A stretch of 64,000 nucleotides of DNA from Streptomyces sp. yr375 (GCF_900110755.1 NZ_FOFF01000012.1:115506-179505); one strand, 5' to 3'; shown: positions 36,669 to 49,673, counted from the first letter of the stretch. The notes: generated by a model not told the origin, from the sequence alone. A program made the numbers and translations.

Positions 36669-37754
36669 TCACAGGACCACCACCGAGCGCAACACCTCAC
36701 CCCGCTGCATCTTGGCGAACGCCTCCTCCACCCGGTCCAGGGCGATGGTCTCGGAGACGAACGCGTTGAGATCGAGCAGCCCGTACAGGTACTGGTCGAT
36801 CAGGTAGGGGAAGTCGCGGCTCGGCAGACAGTCCCCGTACCACGACGACTTGATCGCACCGCCCCGCGAGAACACGTCGACCAGCGGGAGTTCGACCTTC
36901 GACTCGGGGGCGGGGACGCCGACCTGCACCAGCAGGCCCGCGTGGTCGCGCATGTAGAAGGCCTGGGTGAACGTCTCGGGGCGGCCCACGGCGTCGATCG
37001 CGATGTCCACGCCGAACCCGTCGGTGAGGGCGCGGACCGCCTCGACCGGGTCCGTGCCCCGCGAGTTGACGGTGTGCGTCGCGCCGAACTTCTCCGCCTG
37101 GTCGAGCTTGCGGTCGTCGACGTCGACGGCGATGACCTTCATGGCGCCGTTCAGACACGCGCCCGCGATCGCCGCGTTGCCGACGCCGCCGCAGCCGATG
37201 ACGGCCACCGAGTCGCCCCGCCCGACGTTGCCCGTGTTGACGGCCGCGCCGTAACCGGCCATCACCCCGCAGCCGATGAGGCCGGCGGCCTCCGGACGGG
37301 CGGCCGGATCGACCTTCACCGCCTGCCCGGCCGCGACCAGCGTCTTCTCGGCGAAGGCCCCGATGCCCAGCGCGGTGGTGAGCGGCGTGCCGTCGAGCAG
37401 CGTCATCGGCTGGGTGGCGTTGCGGGAGTCGAAGCAGTACCAGGGACGGCCGCGGCGACAGGAACGACAACTTCCGCAGGGTGCCCGCCAGGCGAGCACC
37501 ACGTAGTCGCCGGGCGTCAGGTCGGTGACCCCCGCGCCCACCGCCTCGATCGTCCCGGCGGCCTCGTGCCCCAGCAGGAACGGGAAGTCGTCGGTGATCG
37601 CGCCCTCCCGGTAGTGCAGATCCGTGTGGCAGACCCCGCACGCCTGGACGGCCACCAGGACCTCCCCCGGCCCGGGGTCCGGTACGACGATCGTCCGCAC
37701 CTCGACCGGTGCGCCCCTCCCGACAGCGACTACGGCACGGACCTCATGAGGCAC
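36669..37754 (-). CDS. S-(hydroxymethyl)mycothiol dehydrogenase (formaldehyde oxidation)
   Basis: A 361-aa zinc alcohol dehydrogenase starting at GTG 37754, chosen for the GAGGAGGGG sequence just upstream; the frame stays open to 37808. Catalytic zinc ligands are in [13 protein letters not shown] and GHEAAG; the structural zinc loop is [15 protein letters not shown]; the NAD site is [15 protein letters not shown]. It closely resembles actinobacterial class III-type enzymes (MscR/AdhE2) that oxidise the mycothiol-formaldehyde adduct. It leads the minus-strand choline/betaine series and should detoxify formaldehyde from the demethylation steps. Confidence 0.87.
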   Translation of the reverse strand: MPHEVRAVVAVGRGAPVEVRTIVVPDPGPGEVLVAVQACGVCHTDLHYREGAITDDFPFLLGHEAAGTIEAVGAGVTDLTPGDYVVLAWRAPCGSCRSCRRGRPWYCFDSRNATQPMTLLDGTPLTTALGIGAFAEKTLVAAGQAVKVDPAARPEAAGLIGCGVMAGYGAAVNTGNVGRGDSVAVIGCGGVGNAAIAGACLNGAMKVIAVDVDDRKLDQAEKFGATHTVNSRGTDPVEAVRALTDGFGVDIAIDAVGRPETFTQAFYMRDHAGLLVQVGVPAPESKVELPLVDVFSRGGAIKSSWYGDCLPSRDFPYLIDQYLYGLLDLNAFVSETIALDRVEEAFAKMQRGEVLRSVVVL

Positions 37755-37771
37755 GATCCCCTCCTCGACTG

Positions 37772-37800
37772 TTGCGCAGTGCGCGAACGGTTGCGCGATG
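37772..37800. promoter_or_regulatory. Candidate IclR operator, copy 1
   Basis: A 29-nt element of TTGCGCA, then GCGCG, then TGCGC and ATG, just upstream of the formaldehyde dehydrogenase start. 21 of 29 positions match a second copy at 38906-38934. Confidence 0.5.
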
Positions 37801-37989
37801 AGGAACATATTGGGAACGGCACCGTGGAGCCGTCAAGAGGCGCGAGTTAACCCTCGGCAAAACGACGGAGAGGCCCGAAACCTGCCGGACACACAGACAC
37901 CTGCCGCGTGTCGCCAAGGTGCTCACCGTCCGTCGGCGCTTCAGTCCTCAGGAGCCCTCGGGCGTCCTCAGGTGTCTGCCGGCCCTCCG

Positions 37990-38820
37990 TCAGAAGCCAT
38001 AGCCCATACGACGGGACAGCTCGGCCCCGGCCGCCACCGTCCGCTTCGCCAGCTCCGGCAGCCGGTCCGAATTCAGCCGGTAGACCGGACCCGAGACGCT
38101 GATCGACGCGATCACCCTGCCGTCGTGCGCCCGGATCGGCGCGGCCACGGCCGCCAGCCCCAGCTCCAGCTCCTCGATCGTGACGCCGAACCCCCGCTCG
38201 ATCACCGCCTCCAGCTCGGCCCGCAGCATCGACGCACCGGTGATCGTGCGGTCGGTGAAACGCGGCAGGGTGCGGGCGAGCAGACCCTCGCGCCGGGTGG
38301 GGGTCATGTGCGCGAGCAGCACCTTTCCGCTGGACGTCGCGTGCAGTGGAGTGCGTCTGCCGAGCCAGTTCTGCGCGGTCACGGAGGCGGTGCCGCGGGC
38401 CTGCATGATGTTGACGGCCGCGTCGTCGTCGAGCACCGCGATGTTGACCGTCTCGCCCAGCTCGTCGGCGAGTTCGCGGCAGACCGGGACGCCCTCCTGG
38501 GAGATGTCCAGCCGCACCGCGGCCGCTCCGGCCAGGCGCAGCACGCCGGCCCCCAGGTAGTACTTGCCCCGGTCCTTGGCCTGGGCGACCAGACCCCGGT
38601 TCTCCAGGACGCCGAGCAGCCGGAACGCCGTCGACTTGTGCACGTCCAGCGCCTCGGCGATCTCGGTGACACCCGCCTCGCCGTGCCGGGCGAGGATCTC
38701 CAGCACACTCACGGCCCGGTCCACCGACTGCACGGCGCTGGCCGCACCCCTGCCGCTCTGCTTCTCCGTGGTCCCGGCGTTCTCCTCGCCGCGGTCGGAC
38801 TGCTTCTGCGTGCGGGTCAT
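37990..38820 (-). CDS. IclR-family transcriptional regulator
   Basis: A 276-aa protein starting at ATG 38820. After a polar leader of ~30 residues, the winged helix (SVDRAVSVLEILARHGEAGVTEIAEALDVHKSTAFRLLGVLENRGLV) and the IclR effector domain (TPLHATSSGKVLLAHM; GFGVTIEELELGLAAVAAPI; ASISVSGPVYRL) are complete. It lies between the choline/betaine series and the divergent ferredoxin genes, with matching sequence elements in front of both, and is the likely regulator of the pathway. Confidence 0.93.
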   Translation of the reverse strand: MTRTQKQSDRGEENAGTTEKQSGRGAASAVQSVDRAVSVLEILARHGEAGVTEIAEALDVHKSTAFRLLGVLENRGLVAQAKDRGKYYLGAGVLRLAGAAAVRLDISQEGVPVCRELADELGETVNIAVLDDDAAVNIMQARGTASVTAQNWLGRRTPLHATSSGKVLLAHMTPTRREGLLARTLPRFTDRTITGASMLRAELEAVIERGFGVTIEELELGLAAVAAPIRAHDGRVIASISVSGPVYRLNSDRLPELAKRTVAAGAELSRRMGYGF

Positions 38821-38905
38821 GGCTCAACTCTCACCATCTGGCGGCCCGGTTCGGACCGCATCTGCGGGAAACCCTTGACGCCACGGTCATCCCGCCCGGA
38901 TTCTG

Positions 38906-38934
38906 TTGCGCATAGCGCGTAATCGTGCGCCATG
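38906..38934. promoter_or_regulatory. Candidate IclR operator, copy 2
   Basis: The counterpart of the 37772-37800 element, with conserved blocks TTGCGCA, GCGCG and TGCGC at identical spacing. It lies in the 304-nt divergent region between the IclR gene and the Rieske ferredoxin gene; the rest of that region shows no gene. Confidence 0.5.
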
Positions 38935-39124
38935 TGAAACACCATGTTACCGAAGCGTCCGGCACCCGAAAGGGGGCCGACCAGCCCGGATCGACGACAC
39001 CCCGGACCAACGAGGCTCCGGAAGGGTCGAGATTCCGCTTGCTTCGCGCATTCCCCGAGAACTCCTTGTGCTGCTCTGGACCGCAAGGTCCCGGACCGAG
39101 CGTCCCGGACCGAGAGGGGGGCCC

Positions 39125-39448
39125 GTGATACCCGTCTGCCGCCTCGAAGACCTCCCCGAGGGTGAGTCCGTCCGCGTCGACACCACCCCACCCGTCGCCG
39201 TGTTCCACGCCGAAGACGGCCAGTTCTACGCCATCGACGACACCTGCACCCACCAGGACGCCTCCCTCTCCGAGGGCTGGCTGGAGGGCTGCCTCGTCGA
39301 ATGCCCGCTGCACGCCGCCTCGTTCGACCTCCGCACGGGCCGCCCGACCTGCCTCCCGGCCCGCCGCCCGGTCCGCACCCACCGCGTCACCGTCGACGAC
39401 GGCATCATCCACGTCCACCTGACGGCAAAGGAGGGCACAGCAGCATGA
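39125..39448 (+). CDS. Rieske [2Fe-2S] ferredoxin
   Basis: A 107-aa protein starting at GTG 39125 behind GAGAGGGGGG. The cluster ligands are in CTHQDASLSEG and CPLHAASFD (C-x-H ... C-x2-H). It is the standalone ferredoxin type that feeds Rieske oxygenases. The ferredoxin reductase is encoded downstream, and the oxygenase for which the pair is probably meant is the betaine monooxygenase on the other strand. It ends in an ATGA overlap with the repeat ORF. Confidence 0.9.
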   Translation: MIPVCRLEDLPEGESVRVDTTPPVAVFHAEDGQFYAIDDTCTHQDASLSEGWLEGCLVECPLHAASFDLRTGRPTCLPARRPVRTHRVTVDDGIIHVHLTAKEGTAA

Positions 39449-39759
39449 CCGCAGCCCGAGCAGATGCTGCCTCCTTCGGCCCCGCCTTCCGTCGAGCGGA
39501 TGCCCCTTTCACCCCTGCCCTTCGTCGAGGGGATGCCGCTTCCTTCGGCCTCGCCCTCCGTCGGGCGGATGCCGCTTCCTTCGCCCCCACCCTTCGTCGA
39601 GGGGATGCCGCTTCCTTCGGCCTCGCCCTCCGTCGGGCGGATGCCGCCTCCATTGCCCCGGCCCTGCGCCGAGGGGATGCCGCCTTCGCCCCCACCCTCA
39701 CCCACCCGACCTCATGGGCTCCGGCCCCTGCCCCGACCGAGAGGAGCAGCACCGGATGA
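39445..39759 (+). CDS. Minisatellite-encoded 104-aa ORF between ferredoxin and reductase
   Basis: ATG 39445 overlaps the ferredoxin stop (ATGA), and TGA 39757-39759 overlaps the ATG of the reductase gene (ATGA). About 80 of 104 residues are tandem 11-12-residue units of the form DAASFGLALRRA / DAASFAPTLRRG. No cysteines and no known family. It may be a repeat insertion that stays in frame to keep translational coupling, or a genuine linker protein. Confidence 0.45.
   Translation: MTAARADAASFGPAFRRADAPFTPALRRGDAASFGLALRRADAASFAPTLRRGDAASFGLALRRADAASIAPALRRGDAAFAPTLTHPTSWAPAPAPTERSSTG
39460..39690. repeat. 36-bp minisatellite (72-bp higher-order period)
   Basis: Units of 36 bp (one of 33) opening GATGCCGCTTCC repeat about six to seven times. 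Two consecutive double units, from 39518 and 39590, are identical over more than 55 nt, giving a 72-bp period and pointing to recent duplication. Confidence 0.85.
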
Positions 39760-40940
39760 GGACCGTGACCGTAGTCGGCGCCTCCCTCTCCGGCCTGTAC
39801 GCGGCCCGTGAACTGCGCGCCCAGGGCTTCGACGGACGCCTGGTGATCATCGGCGACGAACCCCACGCCCCCTACGACCGACCTCCCCTCTCCAAGGACT
39901 TCCTCACCGGCCGGGCCGACGAGGCCCAACTCGCCCTCACCGACCCCGAGGAGATAGGCGACCTCGCGGCCGAGTGGCTCCTCGGCACCCGCGCCCGCGG
40001 CCTCGACGCCCGCGGCCGGACCGTGCTCCTCGACAACGGCCGCACCGTGGCCACCGACGGCGTGGTCATCGCCACCGGCGCCTCGGCCCGCCGGCTCCCG
40101 GGCGACGCACTCACCGGCGTCCACACCCTGCGCACCCTCGACGACGCCCGCACCCTGCGCGAGGAACTCACCCGAGGCCCCCGCGAGGTCGTCGTCATCG
40201 GCGGCGGTTTCATCGGCGCCGAGACCGCCTCCTCGTGTGTCTCCCTCGGCCATACCGTCACCGTCGTCGAAGCCGCCCCGCTTCCCCTGGTGCCCCCGCT
40301 CGGCGCCGAAATGGCCGCCGTCTGCGCCGCCCTGCACCGCCGCGGCGGTGCGGAACTGATCACCGGCACCGGGGTGGCCGGCCTGCGCGGCACCCCCGCC
40401 GTCACCGGCGTGGAACTCTCCGACGGCCGGATCCTCCCCGCCGACCTCGTGATCGTCGGCATCGGCGCCCTCCCCAACACCGCCTGGCTGGCCGGTTCGA
40501 CGCTCGCCCTGCACGACGGTGTCCTGTGCGACGACGGCTGTGTCACCGCACTCCCGCAGGTCGTCGCCGTCGGCGATGTCGCCCGGGTCGGCGGCTCCCG
40601 CGTGGAGCACTGGACCTCCGCGACCGAACAGCCCCGCGTGGCGGTGGCCAACCTGCTCGCCGGACGAACCGCCGAAACGGTGCGGTCGGTGCCGTACTTC
40701 TGGTCCGACCAGTACGGCGCGCGCATCCAGTTCGCCGGCCGGCGCCGGGACGGCGACACCGTCCGCATCACCGAGGGGGGACTCGACGACGGCGCCCCCG
40801 CCGAGGGCGGCTTCCTCGCCCGGTACGAACGCGAGGGCCGCACCACGGCGGTACTGTCCGTCGACCGTCCCCGCCCCTTCATGCGAGCCCGACGCGAACT
40901 GGCCCACGAGGAGGGACGGGTGGCACCCGGCACAGTCTGA
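39756..40940 (+). CDS. FAD-dependent ferredoxin reductase
   Basis: A 394-aa protein starting at ATG 39756 with GAGGAG upstream. It has the FAD motif (TVVGASLSGLYAARELRAQGFDG), YDRPPLSKDFLTG, the NADH-binding GxGxxG region (VVVIGGGFIGAETASSCVSLGH) and the second FAD contact AVGDVAR. This is the class of reductase that serves Rieske ferredoxins and Rieske oxygenases. Coupled through the repeat ORF to the ferredoxin. Confidence 0.9.
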   Translation: MRTVTVVGASLSGLYAARELRAQGFDGRLVIIGDEPHAPYDRPPLSKDFLTGRADEAQLALTDPEEIGDLAAEWLLGTRARGLDARGRTVLLDNGRTVATDGVVIATGASARRLPGDALTGVHTLRTLDDARTLREELTRGPREVVVIGGGFIGAETASSCVSLGHTVTVVEAAPLPLVPPLGAEMAAVCAALHRRGGAELITGTGVAGLRGTPAVTGVELSDGRILPADLVIVGIGALPNTAWLAGSTLALHDGVLCDDGCVTALPQVVAVGDVARVGGSRVEHWTSATEQPRVAVANLLAGRTAETVRSVPYFWSDQYGARIQFAGRRRDGDTVRITEGGLDDGAPAEGGFLARYEREGRTTAVLSVDRPRPFMRARRELAHEEGRVAPGTV

Positions 40941-40945
40941 CCAGT

Positions 40946-41105
40946 CCTGCCGAAGCCCTGACAAACCCTGGTCAAGCCCTGCCGAACCCTTGGTCAAACC
41001 CTGCCGAAGCCCTGGCGATGACCTGTCCGGGGGGCTGCTCGGAGCCAGAGCAGCGCCGTCCTGGGCGCGCCCAGGGTTAGAGAGCAGGCCTGCCCAGGCC
41101 CAGGC
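40946..41105. repeat. Imperfect direct repeats and hairpins after the reductase gene
   Basis: CCTGCCGAA recurs at 40946, 40978 and 41000, alternating with GGTCAA (40970, 40992). Next come the palindrome CCTGGGCGCGCCCAGG (41060-41075) and two CAGGCCTG blocks. The palindromes may terminate transcription from the convergent genes on either side. Confidence 0.55.
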
Positions 41106-41160
41106 CTGACGGGGCGTCTGACGCGGCGCTGCTCGCTTCAGGTGCGTCCGCCGACCGGCC

Positions 41161-41820
41161 TCAGGGGTGGGACAGTTGCCCGGTGCCGCTCTGCCTGCGT
41201 ATCCGCTCCTGCGCGCGCTCGGCGACCCGTGTCTGCCGACGCGCCCTGCGGCGCTCGCGGCGCAGCGAACGCGCCGTACTGCTCGGCGTCGACACCACAC
41301 CGTTGCGCTGATTCCACACCTGGCGCGTCACCCAGACGTCCAGCGCGCCCCAGGTGGCCAGCACCGTGCTGACCACGCCGCTGATCACCATGGGGAAGGC
41401 CAGCCAGGATCCGGCTAGCGTGCACAGGAAGGCGACCATCGCCTGAATCAGCGTCACGGCGATGAGGAGCACCGCGCGCACGGCCGCCGTACGCACCGGA
41501 TCGGGCATCCGGCGCCGACGCGCGGGCTCCTCCACCCACAACGGCCGGTAGGCCGCCCGCTCCTGTCCTGTGGCGGTCACATCGCCGCCGCCGGCCGCAC
41601 CGGTCCGCCGGACACCCGCTCGCGCCGGGTTGACGGCCCCGAGGGCCGCCATGGAACCGCGGTCGGTCGCCCCACGCCCGTCTGTCGAACTGTCGCGCCG
41701 CTCCGCTGTCATGTGCTCGTTCGCCGGATTGCCGCCACCCGAAGCCTCGGGATCCCGCAGCGCCGTACCGCCCGCCGCCGCGCCCTTTTCGAGCGCCTCA
41801 CGCCGCTCTGCCGTGCCCAT
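41161..41820 (-). CDS. Membrane protein of unknown function, divergent from the conservon
   Basis: A 219-aa protein; ATG 41820 is the probable start. A disordered polar N-terminus (~105 residues) is followed by two hydrophobic segments (VRTAAVRAVLLIAVTLIQAMVAFL and LAGSWLAFPMVISGVVSTVLATW) and a very basic tail (SLRRERRRARRQTRVAERAQERIRRQ). No family recognised; it is encoded back to back with cvnA. Confidence 0.7.
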   Translation of the reverse strand: MGTAERREALEKGAAAGGTALRDPEASGGGNPANEHMTAERRDSSTDGRGATDRGSMAALGAVNPARAGVRRTGAAGGGDVTATGQERAAYRPLWVEEPARRRRMPDPVRTAAVRAVLLIAVTLIQAMVAFLCTLAGSWLAFPMVISGVVSTVLATWGALDVWVTRQVWNQRNGVVSTPSSTARSLRRERRRARRQTRVAERAQERIRRQSGTGQLSHP

Positions 41821-42204
41821 CACCGTGTCACTCCCCACCGCCAGCAGACCGCTCGCCTCCGGATCGAAGACCCGGCTCCCCAGTGGCTGCCCGGCTTGCG
41901 CTGATTTACGCCGCCCAGGTGCGGCATACGGCTCGTGTGGCCGATTCCGCTCCCAATTCCCAATGAGTAGGACGAACGACATGCCCCGAAGATTCCCATG
42001 TTGCGAAAAAATCTGGCCAACTCGTTTGCGGAGTCGACCGGATCCCGTCTGAGTCCATGCACCGGATCCGGGGACGCAATCTCCCACATTGCCCTGACAA
42101 CACACCATGTCTTGCCCTGGGTGCGGAAGTTCGGCTTCCACACGGCTTTTCGAGTTCACTGCGCGTCGGTAGTAGGCTCGCGCCGTTTGTTGACGCACAT
42201 GCGT

Positions 42205-42223
42205 ACCCCCTACCGGTGGGGGT
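42205..42223. promoter_or_regulatory. Palindrome just upstream of cvnA
   Basis: ACCCCC and GGGGGT flank TACCGGT, 18-36 nt before the proposed cvnA start. A weak promoter (TTCGAG-N18-TAGGCT) lies about 50 nt upstream. The 420-nt region between the divergent genes shows nothing else that I can call. Confidence 0.35.
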
Positions 42224-42240
42224 TCGAGCTGGGGGAGGCC

Positions 42241-45159
42241 ATGCGCTTTCGCGGGAAGTCGATCCGCCGGAAGATCGTGGCGTTGCTCCTCGTGCCGTTG
42301 GTGTCCCTCACCGCCATCTGGGGCTTCGCCACGGTACTCACGGGACGCGAGGCGAGCCGCCTCTTCACCATGTCGTCCCTCGTCGAGAAGGTCGGCTACC
42401 CCGTCGAGGACACCGTCCGCGTCGTCCAGCAGGAACGCCGCCAGACCCTCGTCTACCTCGCCGACCCCCACGCCTCCGACGCGCTGTCCGCGCTGCGCCG
42501 CACCCGGACCGCCACCGACGAGGCACTCGCCGAGATCCGCAGGAACGCCCAGGACCCCGACGTACGCGACGTCCTCGACCAGGAGGACGGCGAGGGTTTG
42601 ACCGCGGTGCTCGACGCCTTCGACGGCGTCGACTCCCTGCGCCGAAGCGTCGAGGAGGGCACCGTCGACCGAGCCCAGGCCCTCGACCTCTACACCCAGT
42701 TGATCGACCCCTGTTACGCGCTGCTGGCCAAGATGGACGTGGTCGACAACGTGGAGATGGACAAGCAGTACCGGGCCCTGGTCGGCGTCGCCCGCGCCCG
42801 TGAACTGCTCTCCCAGGAGGACGCCCTGCTCGGCTCCGCCCTGGTCGTGGGCAAGTTGACCCGCGATGAGATCCGCGACGTGTCGGACCTCGAGGCCCAG
42901 CGCGCAGTGGTCTACGACATCAGCCTCGCCCAACTGCCCACCGCGGAGCGCGAGCGCTACGAAAGCTTCTGGAAGAACGCCACCACGGCCCCGCTGCGTA
43001 CGGTCGAGCAGGCCGTCGCCGCCGCCACACCCGGCAAGCCGCCCAGGGGAGTCGGCGCCCGGAACTGGGACACCGCGGCCGGAAACGTCCTCGACGAAGT
43101 CGGAACCCTGGACGAACAGGCCAACGACCGCTATCAGGACCGGGTCGGTCCGGTGGCCATCGGGGTCATCGTCAAGGCGGTCGTCGCCGGTGTCTTCGGA
43201 CTGATCGCCCTGCTCGTCTCCCTCGTCCTGTCCGTGCGCATCGGCCGCGGCCTCATCCGCGACCTGCGCCAGCTCCGGCTGGAGGCCCACGACGCGTCCG
43301 GCGTGCGGCTGCCCAGCGTGATGCGCCGCCTGTCCGCGGGCGAGCAGGTCGACGTGGAGACCGAAGTGCCGCGACTGGAGTACGACAGGAACGAGTTGGG
43401 CGAGGTCGGCCGGGCCCTCAACACCCTCCAGCGCGCCGCCGTCGAGGCCGCCGTCAAACAGGCCGAACTGCGCTCCGGCGTCTCCGAGGTCTTCGTCAAC
43501 CTCGCCCGCCGCAGCCAGGTCCTGCTGCACAAGCAGCTCACCCTGCTCGACACCATGGAGCGCCGCACCGAGGACACCGAGGAACTCGCCGACCTCTTCC
43601 GACTCGACCACCTCACCACCCGCATGCGCCGGCACGCCGAGGGCCTGGTGATCCTCTCCGGCGCGGCCCCCTCCCGGCAGTGGCGCAAGCCCGTCCAGCT
43701 CATGGACATCGTGCGTGCCGCGGTCGCCGAGGTCGAGGACTACGAACGCATCGAGGTCCGCCGCCTGCCGAGGCTCGCCGCCACCGGCCCGGCCGTCGCC
43801 GACCTCACCCACCTGGTGGCCGAACTCCTCGAGAACGCCACGGTGTTCTCCCCGCCGCACACCGCCGTCCAGGTGTTCGGCGACCGGGTCGCCAACGGCT
43901 TCACCCTCGAGATCCACGACCGCGGCCTCGGCATGGCACCCGAGGCTCTCCTGGAAGCCAACCTCCGGCTCGCCGAGACACCGGAATTCGAGCTGTCCGA
44001 CACCGACCGCCTCGGGCTGTTCGTGGTCAGCCGGCTCGCCCAGCGCCAGAACGTCCGCGTCTCCCTGCAGCCCTCGCCGTACGGCGGGACGACCGCCATC
44101 GTCTTCATCCCCGACGCGCTCCTGACCGACGACGTCCCCGACACCAACGGCATCGGCTTCAGGCTCGACCGACCCAGGCCCCCGAAGGAGGCAATCGCCG
44201 GGGAGACCCGTAGGCCCGCGCTCTCCGCGGCCTCGGTGCAGCTTCCCGGCGTGCCCGCCTCGATGTTCGACGGCCCGATCGAGCTGGAGGCCCCCGTCGG
44301 CCTGGACGCCGTCGGTGGCTTCCCGGTCGCCCTGGACGAGGACGACGACGAGCACGGCGGCCTGTTCCGCCCGCGCCGCTCCCTCACCCGCGCCGAGGAC
44401 GAGTCGGCGGCCGACGCCGTCGACCAGCACCGCAGGCTGTCCGAGGGTCCCGGTGACCTCGACCTGACCGCCGCCGACCCGGCCGCCGCCGTACCGCTGC
44501 TGCCCGGCCGCCGCACGCCGAAGCTGGTCAGCTCGCACGGTCGCCCGGTCACGGAACAGCGCCCCCGGCGCGCGGAGACGGACACCGAGCCCCCGACCAG
44601 GCCCGGCCCCCGCCGCGTGGAGAGCGAAGGCCCCGCGCCCCTGCCGTCCCGCCGCCGTGGCATGACGGCGCAGATACCCCACAACGGCGGCCCGACCGAG
44701 CGCCCCGCACCGCCGGAGCACCCCGGCCGCGGCGCCGAAGAGCCGTCGCGGCCACCGCTTCTCCCCCGGCGCAGCCGACAGGCTCCGGCCCTGCCCGACC
44801 CCCGCGACCCGGCCGCGCGCGCCGACACCGCGTCCGCAGGGACGAGCGAGAGCGCGCAGGGCGGCGGCCGGGGGAGCGGTACCCGTGACCAGGGATCCGC
44901 GCCTCATGCCACCGGCTCCGGCACGGGAGCGCTACCGCGCCGCGTACGGCAGGCGAACCTGGCCCCGCAACTGCGCCAAGGCCCGGATCCGCGCACCGAG
45001 AACAACGTTGACCCCGCAGACCGGGACGCCGACGAGGTGCGCAGCCGCATGGCCTCGCTCCAGCGCGGCTGGCAGCGCGGTCGCGTAGAGAACGCCGCGG
45101 GCGACGACGCCCACAGCGGCACAGCACCACATGGAACGACAAAGGGGGACGGTCGATGA
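42241..45159 (+). CDS. cvnA: Conservon sensor protein CvnA (nitrate-sensor/HAMP histidine kinase-like)
   Basis: A 972-aa protein starting at ATG 42241 (ATG 42199 possible). The first TM helix (IVALLLVPLVSLTAIWGFATVL) precedes an extracellular nitrate-sensor-like helical domain, a second TM (VAIGVIVKAVVAGVFGLIALLVSLVL) and a HAMP region. A kinase core follows with LFRLDHLTTRMRRHAEGL (His457) and ATPase motifs AELLENATVF, DRGLGM and DRLGLFVVSRLA. The last ~270 residues are Pro/Arg-rich and disordered. CvnA proteins head conservons, where they are thought to sense a signal and control the CvnD GTPase through CvnB/CvnC. Confidence 0.92.
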   Translation: MRFRGKSIRRKIVALLLVPLVSLTAIWGFATVLTGREASRLFTMSSLVEKVGYPVEDTVRVVQQERRQTLVYLADPHASDALSALRRTRTATDEALAEIRRNAQDPDVRDVLDQEDGEGLTAVLDAFDGVDSLRRSVEEGTVDRAQALDLYTQLIDPCYALLAKMDVVDNVEMDKQYRALVGVARARELLSQEDALLGSALVVGKLTRDEIRDVSDLEAQRAVVYDISLAQLPTAERERYESFWKNATTAPLRTVEQAVAAATPGKPPRGVGARNWDTAAGNVLDEVGTLDEQANDRYQDRVGPVAIGVIVKAVVAGVFGLIALLVSLVLSVRIGRGLIRDLRQLRLEAHDASGVRLPSVMRRLSAGEQVDVETEVPRLEYDRNELGEVGRALNTLQRAAVEAAVKQAELRSGVSEVFVNLARRSQVLLHKQLTLLDTMERRTEDTEELADLFRLDHLTTRMRRHAEGLVILSGAAPSRQWRKPVQLMDIVRAAVAEVEDYERIEVRRLPRLAATGPAVADLTHLVAELLENATVFSPPHTAVQVFGDRVANGFTLEIHDRGLGMAPEALLEANLRLAETPEFELSDTDRLGLFVVSRLAQRQNVRVSLQPSPYGGTTAIVFIPDALLTDDVPDTNGIGFRLDRPRPPKEAIAGETRRPALSAASVQLPGVPASMFDGPIELEAPVGLDAVGGFPVALDEDDDEHGGLFRPRRSLTRAEDESAADAVDQHRRLSEGPGDLDLTAADPAAAVPLLPGRRTPKLVSSHGRPVTEQRPRRAETDTEPPTRPGPRRVESEGPAPLPSRRRGMTAQIPHNGGPTERPAPPEHPGRGAEEPSRPPLLPRRSRQAPALPDPRDPAARADTASAGTSESAQGGGRGSGTRDQGSAPHATGSGTGALPRRVRQANLAPQLRQGPDPRTENNVDPADRDADEVRSRMASLQRGWQRGRVENAAGDDAHSGTAPHGTTKGDGR

Positions 45160-45587
45160 CCGCACCGAAGGCGACCGGCCACAGCACCACCAACGGGGAG
45201 CTGAACTGGCTCCTCAACGAACTCGTCGACCGGGTCGCCAGCATCCGCAAGGCCGTCGTGCTCTCCGGCGACGGCCTGCCGACAGGGGTGTCCAAGGACC
45301 TGTCCCGGGAGGACGGCGAGCACCTGGCCGCCGTCGCCTCCGGATTCCACAGCCTCGCCAAGGGCGTCGGCCGTCACTTCGAGGCCGGCAGCGTCCGCCA
45401 GACCGTCGTCGAACTCGACGACGCCTTTCTGTTCGTCACGGCCGCCGGTGACGGCAGTTGCCTCGCCGTCCTCTCGGACGCCGACTCGGACGTGGGGCAG
45501 GTGGCGTACGAGATGACGCTCCTCGTCAAGCGGGTCGGCGTACATCTGGGCACCGCCCCGCGCACCGATCTGCCCGCGGGCGGGTAG
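45156..45587 (+). CDS. cvnB: Conservon roadblock/LC7 protein CvnB
   Basis: A 143-aa protein starting at ATG 45156, overlapping the cvnA stop (ATGA). Roadblock/LC7 features: LNWLLNELVDRVASIRKAVVLSGDGLPTG, HLAAVASGFHSLAKGVG and TVVELDDAFLFVTAAGDGS. Roadblock proteins act as partners or GTPase-activating modules for small GTPases of the MglA/CvnD kind. Confidence 0.95.
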   Translation: MTAPKATGHSTTNGELNWLLNELVDRVASIRKAVVLSGDGLPTGVSKDLSREDGEHLAAVASGFHSLAKGVGRHFEAGSVRQTVVELDDAFLFVTAAGDGSCLAVLSDADSDVGQVAYEMTLLVKRVGVHLGTAPRTDLPAGG

Positions 45588-45596
45588 TGGGATGGC

Positions 45597-45992
45597 ATGA
45601 GCACAGACGGTCAGGGAAGAAGTCACTGGTTCGACGACGATGCCGGACCGGTCGTCCGTCCGTACGCCATGACGCGCGGCCGTACCACCAGTGCGGTCCA
45701 GCACCGCCTCGATCTGATCGCGGTGGTCGTCGCCGAGCCGCACGCCGACGACGCGGAAGTGGACCCCTCGCTGTCCCCGGAGCACGTGGACATCGTGGAG
45801 CTGTGCCAGGACGCTCCGCAGTCGGTCGCCGAACTCGCCGCCGGACTCAACCTGCCCATCGGAGTGGTACGGGTCCTGGTCGGGGACCTCGTGGACGCGG
45901 AATTCGTCCATGTGAACCGGCCGGTACCCCCTGCCGAACTGCCGGACGAGAGTATTCTGCGCGATGTGATCAACGGCCTCCGAGCGCTGTGA
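45597..45992 (+). CDS. cvnC: Conservon DUF742 protein CvnC
   Basis: A 131-aa protein starting at ATG 45597, 9 nt after cvnB. It contains the DUF742 signature: VRPYAMTRGRTTSAVQHRLDLIAVVV, LSPEHVDIVELC and the winged-helix-like SVAELAAGLNLPIGVVRVLVGDL. In other conservons cvnD follows directly; here a 3.7-kb oxoprolinase gene begins 24 nt later. Confidence 0.95.
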   Translation: MSTDGQGRSHWFDDDAGPVVRPYAMTRGRTTSAVQHRLDLIAVVVAEPHADDAEVDPSLSPEHVDIVELCQDAPQSVAELAAGLNLPIGVVRVLVGDLVDAEFVHVNRPVPPAELPDESILRDVINGLRAL

Positions 45993-46016
45993 GCAGCGCG
46001 GAAGCGAGGTGAGGAC

Positions 46017-49653
<3,637 letters not shown>

Positions 49654-49673
<20 letters not shown>

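Noticed and set aside
39460..39690. CRISPR-like array
   Set aside because: Units are contiguous 36-bp tandem repeats with no spacers and stay in a reading frame; there are no cas genes.
41998..42240. N-terminal extension of CvnA from 41998
   Set aside because: The added residues have no similarity to CvnA; MRFRGKSIRRKIVALLL at 42241 is the usual start of these proteins.
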